Assembly (NCBI GenBank): GCA_031400955.1 | Contig: JANNQW010000438.1 | Coordinates: 1 to 9,838, forward strand | Length of the DNA stretch: 9,838 nucleotides | Direction: 5' to 3' | Origin: VFKE01 sp031400955 | Lineage (GTDB): Bacteria; Verrucomicrobiota; Verrucomicrobiia; Verrucomicrobiales; Verrucomicrobiaceae | Shown: positions 1 to 6,353 of the stretch, one piece after another | Numbering within the stretch: the first letter of the stretch is position 1 | Layout of the letters: each line of letters starts with the position of its first letter | Translations under genes and position numbers: made by a program | The notes under the pieces: generated by a model | What the model was told of the DNA's origin: nothing | Databases searched by the model: none | The model's input: the letters and a program-made list of their open reading frames with translations, nothing else

Positions 1-1106
1 GAGATGCCCGTGAAAACGTGCCAGGGTATAGTACCTGCCATGTTGGCGATCTCGCTGGCGGAGATGGCAGCGCCCTCCTGCGCACCCAGCAGCACGGCTT
101 CGTCCCCTACCCCGACGCCTTGCTCGATATCCGTCACGTCGACCATGATCATGTCCATCGTGACCCGGCCTAGTATTGGGCAGTGCCGGCCGTGGAGCAA
201 CACTGTGGCGCCCTTGCCGGAGACTTGCCGTGGGTAACCGTCGGCATAACCACAAGCCAGGGTGGCGACACGAGAATTTCGCTTGAGCTTGTCAGCGCGA
301 CCGTAGCTGATGCCGTGACCGGCGGGCAGATCCCGCACGAGCAGCACCCGCGTCTTCCATGTCAGCGCCGGTTTGAGCAAGTCCGCGTGCTCCGGCAGCG
401 GCGACACGCCATAAAGCGCGAGGCCGGGACGCGCGAGGTTGCAGAACTCCGCAGCTTGAGGATAGCCAAGCATGCCGGCGCTGTTATCGAGATGGATCCA
501 GCGCGGCCGCAGTCCGGCAGCGTGGGCAATGGCGACCACTATGCGAAAGCGGTCAATCTGCGCGGTAGTAAAATCCACATCTTCATCTGCTGACGGCAGA
601 TGGGAAGCGATGCCCACCCAGTGAATGTGCGGAAACTTTAACAAGTCGCGGGCGCTGGATTCATTCCACGTTTCTTCCGGAAATCCCATGCGGCCCATGC
701 CGGTGTCAATCGCGATATGTCCATGCACCGCAGTGTCGAGTTTCGCAGCCAGCACATTCCACGCCGCAGCTTCTTCCAAGGAACTGATGCAGACATGCAG
801 TCCATCGAGCAGCGCGGGCTCGCGTTCCTCGGGCAGACAAGTGCCCAGCAAGATAATGGGCGTGGTGGTGTTCGTGGCCTCAACTTCTTCCGCTTCATGG
901 AGATTCGCCACACCGAACAAGGCGGCCTGTCCTTGCAGCGCCCGCACCACCGCAGCTGCGCCGTGGCCGTAGGCGTTCGCCTTCACCACGGCGAGCAAAT
1001 CCATGCCGTCGCGCGCGCGCAGCGTGTCCGCATTGTGGCGCAAGGCATCGGGGTTGACCTCGATCCAGCAGCGATGGCGGAGGTGGTTTGTGATATGAGC
1101 GGTCAT
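1..1106 (-). CDS. alr: Alanine racemase (PLP-dependent), 3' end cut by window edge
   Basis: Interconverts L- and D-alanine with pyridoxal phosphate in the cytoplasm, supplying D-Ala for peptidoglycan. Translating the minus strand from the ATG at 1106 gives an open frame of 368 codons to the window edge. Residues 14-18 read WIEVN, a typical Alr start. The PLP-binding lysine is K42 in AVVKANAYGHG. The second catalytic base is Y268 in GHGISYGR (codon at 303-305). GYADGYPR and GRVTMDMIMVDVT follow, as in the C-terminal beta domain. The last visible residues, PWHVFTGIS, lie close to the usual C-terminus, so only a few residues are missing. There is an in-frame TGA a few codons upstream of the ATG and no strong Shine-Dalgarno sequence. 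A small gene lies 93 bases upstream on the same strand. The family assignment is secure. Confidence 0.95.
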   Translation of the reverse strand, partial: MTAHITNHLRHRCWIEVNPDALRHNADTLRARDGMDLLAVVKANAYGHGAAAVVRALQGQAALFGVANLHEAEEVEATNTTTPIILLGTCLPEEREPALLDGLHVCISSLEEAAAWNVLAAKLDTAVHGHIAIDTGMGRMGFPEETWNESSARDLLKFPHIHWVGIASHLPSADEDVDFTTAQIDRFRIVVAIAHAAGLRPRWIHLDNSAGMLGYPQAAEFCNLARPGLALYGVSPLPEHADLLKPALTWKTRVLLVRDLPAGHGISYGRADKLKRNSRVATLACGYADGYPRQVSGKGATVLLHGRHCPILGRVTMDMIMVDVTDIEQGVGVGDEAVLLGAQEGAAISASEIANMAGTIPWHVFTGI

Positions 1107-1199
1107 TTCGCGGTCGCACTCAACGCATCATCTGCCCTTTCGCTCAAGTGGTTCCGTCGAGAAGAAAGCCGTTCTTCCCAGTCACGGGCATTGGCTCAC

Positions 1200-1451
1200 T
1201 CATCGTGCGTCCACATCTGGATGACCCTTACGATTTTTTGAGGCCGGGTCGTGATGCTCCACTTTGATGGTCAGATTAGGTTTAATGCCGGCCAGCGGAG
1301 GCAGGACGTGATTCAAAACCTGTTCCGCCGTCATTCGGAACTTCCGTCCACGGGCGCTGATTTTAAGCCAGCCGGTCTTGTCCCGACAGTAACGCTCCGT
1401 GAAGTTTTTAGTGCCAATCAAAATGACATAGCTGTCGTTGATGAGCTTCAT
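1200..1451 (-). CDS. Small conserved-looking hypothetical protein, about 83 aa
   Basis: I do not recognise this protein. From the ATG at 1451 it reads MKLINDSYVILIGTKNF and ends in PDVDAR with a TGA at 1200-1202. It is soluble and basic, with no signal peptide or membrane segment. The composition is protein-like: hydrophobic residues alternate in the first 15 positions, followed by a run with GWLKISARGRKFRMTAEQVLNH and then LPPLAGIKPNLTIKVEHHD, suggesting a small alpha/beta fold. The start is uncertain. An in-frame ATG at 1484 or a TTG at 1496 would add 11 or 15 residues, but those residues (MTRATVRPQ) look less protein-like. A weak GTGAGG lies upstream of 1451. The first copy of the long repeat begins immediately upstream. 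It lies in the same direction as alr and could share its transcript. Function unknown. Confidence 0.55.
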   Translation of the reverse strand: MKLINDSYVILIGTKNFTERYCRDKTGWLKISARGRKFRMTAEQVLNHVLPPLAGIKPNLTIKVEHHDPASKNRKGHPDVDAR

Positions 1452-1494
1452 AACGAGTTGCGGCCTCACCGTTGCGCGTGTCATCGCAAATGCC

Positions 1495-1626
1495 AAGCAG
1501 CAATATGCCCAGATATTCGAGTCTCCTCATATCGGGCGCTGCTGGCATCGTGTTGAGGGTAGCAGACGACGTGAGGTTGCGAAGTGTAACTCAAAATTCT
1601 CTCCGCAGACAACGCCGCAAACATCC
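1495..1626 (+). repeat. Long direct repeat, copy 1 (left of the nir operon)
   Basis: This stretch matches 7627-7765 in the same orientation. The first 90 bases (1495-1584) align without gaps to 7627-7716 with 70 identities by hand count, including a perfect 20-mer at 1565-1584. After a variable segment, an 18-base block at 1600-1617 is again identical to 7739-7756. Positions 1520-1540 can fold into a 7-bp stem with a 7-base loop (6 of 7 pairs if G-U is allowed), at the same place as the perfect stem in copy 2. No transposase is encoded here. Short ORFs crossing it have scattered differences between copies and are not taken as genes. It is probably a dispersed intergenic repeat; the family is not recognised. 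Confidence 0.85.
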
Positions 1627-1697
1627 TTTTGCTTCCCAAATCGTGCGCGTAGAGGCACAAAATGCGCGGAGCATTAGTGGGTGTTAAAGTTGCAAAG

Positions 1698-1705
1698 TGC
1701 ATGCA
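1698..1705 (+). promoter_or_regulatory. TGCATGCA palindrome ahead of the nir operon, possible operator
   Basis: An 8-base perfect palindrome, flanked by AA(A)G on the left and TGTTTAA on the right, sits 17 bases before the chosen start of the truncated hemoglobin. An NO- or oxygen-responsive regulator would be expected for this operon. The site does not match the spaced NsrR palindrome or an FNR/NnrR TTGAT...ATCAA box, so its role is a guess. No clear -35/-10 pair was found nearby. Confidence 0.2.
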
Positions 1706-1722
1706 TGTTTAAGGCCACCCCC

Positions 1723-2190
1723 ATGACCAGACCCGATATACAAGGCCGCACTGGGATCGAAATGCTGGTAAACACATTCTACGAGCGCATCCGCAGTGAC
1801 GAAGTGCTCGGTTTCATCTTCGACAAAGTGGCGCAGACGAACTGGGAGGCGCATCTGCCAAAGATGTATGCCTTCTGGGAGACGGTGATTTTCCGCAGTG
1901 GCGGTTACACGGGCAGTCCCCTCGCCGCACACGCCAAACTGGTGCCGCTCACGAACATGGGCCGCGTGCAGTTCGACCGCTGGCTCCTGCTCTTTCGCGA
2001 CACGGTGGATGATCTCTTCAGCGGCAAGCATGCCGAGCACATCAAGAACTGCGCCGAGGACATGGCGAACGTGATCTACTCCCGTATCAACCACGTCCCT
2101 GACCCGCGCTTCGACCCCGCCAACCTCACGCCCGAGCAGCGCGAGCGCTACGCCCGCTACAAATCCCAACCCCAACCAGCCACACCATGA
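1723..2190 (+). CDS. Group III truncated hemoglobin (Ctb/TrHbP type)
   Basis: A small heme protein of the cytoplasm, 155 aa. Group III truncated hemoglobins are linked to NO or peroxide handling, as with Campylobacter Ctb. The family pattern is clear: FYERI with the likely B10 tyrosine Y20, then HLPKMYAFWETV with the likely E7 histidine H44 and conserved W52. GYTGSPLAAHAKL contains the proximal heme histidine H70, and FDRWLLLF contains the G8 tryptophan W87. The start is chosen at the ATG at 1723 because TAAGG (1710-1714) lies 8 bases upstream; earlier in-frame starts exist at 1681 (GTG) and 1705 (ATG). The stop overlaps the nirK start (ATGA, 2187-2190), so the two are translationally coupled. 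Placed first in a nitrite-reductase operon, it probably binds or detoxifies NO; that role is inferred. Confidence 0.9.
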   Translation: MTRPDIQGRTGIEMLVNTFYERIRSDEVLGFIFDKVAQTNWEAHLPKMYAFWETVIFRSGGYTGSPLAAHAKLVPLTNMGRVQFDRWLLLFRDTVDDLFSGKHAEHIKNCAEDMANVIYSRINHVPDPRFDPANLTPEQRERYARYKSQPQPATP

Positions 2191-3755
2191 AAACAACATC
2201 GCGACTCCTCCTCACGGGTCTTGTCACCACTCTGCTCACTCAATGCGGAGACCAGGAACTCAGCCCCAACGAAAAAATGTCTCAGGCGACCTTCATCAAG
2301 ACGATGGAGTCCTACGACACGCCCTCGGTGACAGCGCCCGCACCTGCAGGCGACGCACTGGCCAATCCCACCAAGCAACCAGACAAGCCTGTCTCCGGCA
2401 CGGAAAACGCGGTGCTCACCGATGCGCCGAATGTCCCGCCGCCCATCACGCGTGATCATCCCACGAAGGTCACGATCAAGCTCGAAGTCGTCGAACTGGT
2501 GAAGCGCATGGCCGATGGTGTGGACTACACGTTCTGGACCTTCGGCGGCAGCGTGCCGGGCAAGTTCATGCGCATCCGGCAGAACGACGAGGTGGAGTTT
2601 CACCTCATGAATCGCCCGGACAGCAAGATGCCTCACAACATCGACCTTCATGCTGTAACCGGACCGGGAGGCGGAGCTGCGGCCTCCTTCACCGCACCGG
2701 GTCACGCCTCCGTGTTTTCGTTCAAGGCACTGAACCCCGGCTTGTATGTCTATCACTGCGCCACCGCCCCGGTGGGCATGCATGTCGCCAACGGCATGTA
2801 TGGCCTCATTCTCATCGAGCCCATTGGCGGCATGCCAAAGGTGGACAAGGAGTTCTATGTCTTCCAATCCGAGTTCTACACGAAGGGACCTTATGGCGAG
2901 GCCGGCTTGCAGCCCTTCAGCATGGAGAAGGCGCTGGCGGAAAATGCAGACTATGTCGTGTTCAACGGCTCCGTCGGTGCAATGGCAGGTGATAATGCCG
3001 TGCAAGCTGCCGTGGGCGAAAAAGTGCGTCTCTTCGTCGGCAATGGCGGCCCGAATCTCGTGTCGTCCTTCCACGTCATTGGCGAAATTTTCGACAGCGT
3101 GTATCTCGAAGGCGGCGTGAAACCCGCGCAGCATCAGGTTCAGACCACGATGATTCCGGCTGGCGGCTCTGCCATCGTCGAGTTCGGGCTCGAAGTGCCG
3201 GGCACTTACATCCTTGTCGATCACTCGATCTTCCGTGCTTTCAACAAAGGCGCAGTCGGCATGATCAAGGTCAGCGGCCCCGAGAACAAGCTCGTGTATT
3301 CCGGCAAGCAGGACGACCGCATCTATCAAATGGAAGGCAGCACGATCCAGAGCATCGCGCAGGCATCCACTCAGCAGGCTCCGGCCGCGAACAAAGAAGA
3401 GCGCATCACACGCGGCAAAATGCTCTACACCAGCATCTGCATGGCCTGCCATCAGCCGGAAGGTCAGGGCATCCCCAAAGCCTTCCCGCCGGTCGCCAAG
3501 TCGGACTACCTGAACGCCGATCCGAAGCGTGCCATCGCCACCGTGCTGCATGGCCTTCAGGGCAAAGTCACCGTCAATGGCGAGACGTATGAGAGCATCA
3601 TGCCGCAGCTCGGCCTCAATGACGAGCAGGTCGCGAACACGCTCACCTATCTCTATAACAACTGGGGCAACAACGGCACCGAGGTGCTTCCTGTAATGGT
3701 CAAAGAAGTGCGCGCCTCTGTCCCACAACCCGCTGCAGCTCCTGGAGCGCATTGA
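2187..3755 (+). CDS. nirK: Copper nitrite reductase with C-terminal cytochrome c domain
   Basis: Reduces nitrite to nitric oxide in the periplasm. Of 522 aa, residues 1-20 form a signal sequence ending LLTQC; C20 could be lipidated, though Q at -1 is atypical for a lipobox. Residues 90-365 hold two cupredoxin domains. Type 1 copper ligands are H150, C191, H199 and M204. Type 2 ligands are H155, H190 and H346. The catalytic aspartate D153 and histidine H296 are present, so the enzyme should be active. Residues 400-495 form a class I cytochrome c domain with heme motif CMACH (418-422) and probable axial methionine M472 in SIMPQLG. A NirK-heme fusion of this order is known, for example in Ralstonia pickettii, where the heme passes electrons to the type 1 copper. 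It has no Shine-Dalgarno of its own and overlaps the preceding hemoglobin gene by ATGA. The next gene starts 3 bases after its stop. Confidence 0.97.
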   Translation: MKTTSRLLLTGLVTTLLTQCGDQELSPNEKMSQATFIKTMESYDTPSVTAPAPAGDALANPTKQPDKPVSGTENAVLTDAPNVPPPITRDHPTKVTIKLEVVELVKRMADGVDYTFWTFGGSVPGKFMRIRQNDEVEFHLMNRPDSKMPHNIDLHAVTGPGGGAAASFTAPGHASVFSFKALNPGLYVYHCATAPVGMHVANGMYGLILIEPIGGMPKVDKEFYVFQSEFYTKGPYGEAGLQPFSMEKALAENADYVVFNGSVGAMAGDNAVQAAVGEKVRLFVGNGGPNLVSSFHVIGEIFDSVYLEGGVKPAQHQVQTTMIPAGGSAIVEFGLEVPGTYILVDHSIFRAFNKGAVGMIKVSGPENKLVYSGKQDDRIYQMEGSTIQSIAQASTQQAPAANKEERITRGKMLYTSICMACHQPEGQGIPKAFPPVAKSDYLNADPKRAIATVLHGLQGKVTVNGETYESIMPQLGLNDEQVANTLTYLYNNWGNNGTEVLPVMVKEVRASVPQPAAAPGAH

Positions 3756-3758
3756 GCC

Positions 3759-5048
3759 ATGAAACACACGCTATTGGCTCTCTTGCTTGTGCCGGGTGTC
3801 TTCTTTGCGAAGACGCCTGAGCCGCCGCCGGGCATGGTTTTCATCCCCGGCGGAGAGTACAAGCCTCTCTACGCCAAAGAGGCCACACCCCGCACGGCTC
3901 CTGCCTTCTTCATGGATGTCGTGCAGGTTACGAATGAGCAGTTCCTCGGCTTCGTGACAGCGCATCCCGAATGGCGGCGCTCTCAAGCACGCAGCGCACA
4001 GGCGGACAGCAACTACCTCAAGCACTGGGCAGGCGATCTGGAACTCGGTGCCAATGCACCGCCAGAAGCACCTGTGACCCACGTCTCATGGCATGCGGCG
4101 CAGGCCTACTGCCAGTCACAGCACAAACGCTTGCCCACGCAGGACGAATGGGAGTTTGCGGCACGCGCTGACGCAAAAAAGATCGATGCCAGCACCGATC
4201 AGGCCTTTCTAAAGCTCCTGCTGGAATGGTATTCCAAGCCCGCCACCTCCGCGCTGGAGAGCGTGCAGTCCGGCATCTTGAATGTCCACGGTGTGCGCGG
4301 TCTGCACGGTCTCGTGTGGGAATGGGTGCATGATTTCAACAGCAGCATGATCGTCGGCGACTCACGCGGCGACGGCTCACTGGAGCGGAAGCTCTTCTGT
4401 GGCGCGGGCTCTCTCCTCGCGGCGGATGTGAGCAATTACGCCGCCTACATGCGCTTCGCCTTTCGCTCCAGTCTCAAAGGAAACTACTGCGTCGGCAGCC
4501 TCGGCTTTCGCGGGGCAAAATCGGTCAGCTCTAATGCGAAGGACGCCATACGACCTGCCACCTTCAAGACACCTTATGATCTTTTAGGGGAGTGGCGCAC
4601 GCAGAATGACAAGCCGGTCATGCTCGCCAGTCTGCGCGGCAAAGTGCGCGTCGTCACCATGGGCTTCACCCGCTGCAAGTTTGCCTGCCCGCGCATCTTC
4701 CATGACATGCAGAAGGTCGAGACCGCGCTCGGAGCGGATGCGGACAAAGTCGGCTTCACCTTTCTGTCGATCGATCCCCAGTTCGATACTCCGGCCGCGA
4801 TGGCCGCCAAAATGACCGAACTAAAAATGAGCCACGCGCGCTGGACTTTTCTCACCGCGCCTGATGACACCGTCCAGCAGCTTGCCGTGGCCTTGAACTT
4901 CAAATTTCAGCTCGTCGAAGGCATCTTTGCTCACTCCAACCTCATCGCTGTGCTCGATGAAGACGGAAATGTCATCCACCGCGAGGAATCGCTCGGTGCC
5001 GACATCGAACCCACCGTCAGCTCAGTGCGTCAGCTTCTAAAGCCATGA
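3759..5048 (+). CDS. NirV-like SUMF1/FGE-fold domain fused to a Sco1/SenC copper protein
   Basis: A 429-aa exported protein (hydrophobic signal at 1-17, MKHTLLALLLVPGVFFA). Residues 24-253 show the SUMF1/FGE fold: PGMVFIPGGEY, VTNEQFLGFV, APVTHVSWHAAQAYC, RLPTQDEWEFAAR, GLVWEWVHDF and GSLGFRGAK. NirV, encoded next to nirK in several denitrifiers, belongs to this family. The two catalytic cysteines of true formylglycine-generating enzymes align with A228 and F233, so sulfatase activation is unlikely. Residues 270-429 form a Sco1/SenC thioredoxin-like domain with the copper-binding CKFAC (C306, C310) and distal H392 in AHSNLIAVLDEDG. Sco proteins deliver or reduce copper for cuproenzymes, so NirK maturation is the natural proposal. 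GGAG at 3744-3747 is a plausible ribosome binding site. The stop overlaps the porin start by ATGA. Both domains are clear; the joint function is inferred. Confidence 0.9.
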   Translation: MKHTLLALLLVPGVFFAKTPEPPPGMVFIPGGEYKPLYAKEATPRTAPAFFMDVVQVTNEQFLGFVTAHPEWRRSQARSAQADSNYLKHWAGDLELGANAPPEAPVTHVSWHAAQAYCQSQHKRLPTQDEWEFAARADAKKIDASTDQAFLKLLLEWYSKPATSALESVQSGILNVHGVRGLHGLVWEWVHDFNSSMIVGDSRGDGSLERKLFCGAGSLLAADVSNYAAYMRFAFRSSLKGNYCVGSLGFRGAKSVSSNAKDAIRPATFKTPYDLLGEWRTQNDKPVMLASLRGKVRVVTMGFTRCKFACPRIFHDMQKVETALGADADKVGFTFLSIDPQFDTPAAMAAKMTELKMSHARWTFLTAPDDTVQQLAVALNFKFQLVEGIFAHSNLIAVLDEDGNVIHREESLGADIEPTVSSVRQLLKP

Positions 5049-6349
5049 AAACCTGTCTCCTGCTCGCCGCCACCGCCGTGGCCTTCACCACACTCACCCA
5101 CGCGCAAACTGCCGCCGCACCCAACCCGCTTTCCTTTGCCGAAGGCCGTGTCGTGTTCGGCATCGAGGATCAGACTCGGTTTGAATACCGCAATAACAAC
5201 TTCGACTTCAACAGCGGCCTGCGGACCATCAATGACGACTCCTGGCTGCTGAACCGTTTTCGACTCAGCCTGCAGTTGAAGCCTGCTGAATGGCTCACGT
5301 TTTATGTTCAGGGCCAAGACAGTCGCGAGATCGACAGCAAGCGTGCAAACATTCCCGGCGTGCTCGGCGCGGAGGGCGACAATCCTTTCGATCTACGTCA
5401 GCTCTATGTCGAAATCGGTGATACCAAAGCCTCCCCTCTCTCGCTCAAAGTCGGCCGCCAAGTTTTGCTCTATGGCGACCAGCGCCTCATCGGTCCGCTC
5501 GAGTGGAACAACATCTCCCGCACCTTTGATGCCGTGAAACTGCGCTATACCGGCAAAGACGGTCTGTGGGTCGATGCCTTCATCTCTTCCGTCGTCGTCA
5601 TCGACCGCTTCGGCATGGACGACAGCGACAAAGACTCGCTCTTCTCCGGCCTCTACGCGCACATCCCCACTCTCGGCATCCAAGACACCGAGCTTTACGC
5701 GCTCTACTTTGACGACACGAATCGCAACGATCACTTCCTCACCCTCGGCACGCATTGGAAATCCAACTCCGGCAAACTCGGCCCTTGGGACTACGAGACC
5801 GAGTTCGTTGTGCAAACCGGGACTGCCGACGGTCGTGACCTCAGCGCCTTCGCCAGCTATGTGGAGACCGGTTACACTTTTCAGGCACCGTGGAAGCCAC
5901 GTCTCGGCCTCGAATACAGCTTCGCCAGCGGTGATGGCAATGCAGCCGACAAAAAGCAAGGAGCTTTTCAGAACCTCTTCCCGACCAATCACCTGCATTA
6001 CGGTCTCATGGACGCCTTCTCATGGAGCAACATCCACGACATCGCTCTCCATCTCAGTGCCAAGCCTGGAGTCAAGCTCACCACCAGCCTCGACTTCCAT
6101 CTCTTCTGGCTCGCCGACACCGCCGACACTTGGCGCCGTGCCAACGCCACCACCACCGTCCGTCCTGCCAACGCTGCCGCCAGCAACTATGCTGGCAGCG
6201 AACTCGATGTTCTCGTCACCTACGCCGCATCGAGTCATCTCACGTTCACCGCCGGTTACTCGCATTTCTTTGCCGGCGATTACCTCAATGCCACCGGAGC
6301 CGGGAGCGATGCCGATTTCGTTTATGTGATGACGGGAATCAAATTCTAG
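5045..6349 (+). CDS. Outer-membrane porin, alginate-export (AlgE-like) family
   Basis: A predicted outer-membrane beta-barrel of 434 aa. Residues 1-20 are a Sec signal peptide (MKTCLLLAATAVAFTTLTHA followed by Q). The mature protein is rich in alternating polar/aromatic strands, such as RFRLSLQLKPAEWLTFYVQG, LSLKVGRQVLLYGDQRL and FDAVKLRYT, and ends in ...YVMTGIKF with the terminal phenylalanine typical of BAM-assembled barrels. The segment around VGRQ...YGDQRLIGPLEWNN, together with SRTFDAVKLRY, is characteristic of the alginate-export family. Members are found far from alginate genes and act as channels for small anions or sugars. Within this operon, nitrite or nitrate passage is a reasonable guess but is not shown by sequence. 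The start overlaps the preceding stop (ATGA, 5045-5048), and there is no independent Shine-Dalgarno sequence. Confidence 0.88.
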   Translation: MKTCLLLAATAVAFTTLTHAQTAAAPNPLSFAEGRVVFGIEDQTRFEYRNNNFDFNSGLRTINDDSWLLNRFRLSLQLKPAEWLTFYVQGQDSREIDSKRANIPGVLGAEGDNPFDLRQLYVEIGDTKASPLSLKVGRQVLLYGDQRLIGPLEWNNISRTFDAVKLRYTGKDGLWVDAFISSVVVIDRFGMDDSDKDSLFSGLYAHIPTLGIQDTELYALYFDDTNRNDHFLTLGTHWKSNSGKLGPWDYETEFVVQTGTADGRDLSAFASYVETGYTFQAPWKPRLGLEYSFASGDGNAADKKQGAFQNLFPTNHLHYGLMDAFSWSNIHDIALHLSAKPGVKLTTSLDFHLFWLADTADTWRRANATTTVRPANAAASNYAGSELDVLVTYAASSHLTFTAGYSHFFAGDYLNATGAGSDADFVYVMTGIKF

Positions 6350-6353
6350 CCTT

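Noticed and set aside
183..1241. Plus-strand ORFs over the alanine racemase (183-593, 625-972, 717-1241)
   Set aside because: The minus strand is open throughout and shows all Alr active-site motifs; these plus frames have no protein-like features.
1627..1722. NsrR or FNR/NnrR binding site and a sigma-70 promoter ahead of the operon
   Set aside because: No spaced palindrome matching these consensus sites and no convincing -35/-10 pair at 16-18 base spacing was found by eye.
2157..3767. Long minus-strand ORF of 536 codons opposite nirK
   Set aside because: It is a shadow frame created by the codon bias of nirK. The plus strand carries every NirK ligand and the cytochrome c motif, while the antisense product is His/Arg/Ala-rich with no recognisable domain.
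3759..4520. Active formylglycine-generating enzyme (sulfatase activator)
   Set aside because: The positions of both catalytic cysteines are A228 and F233, and no sulfatase gene is nearby.
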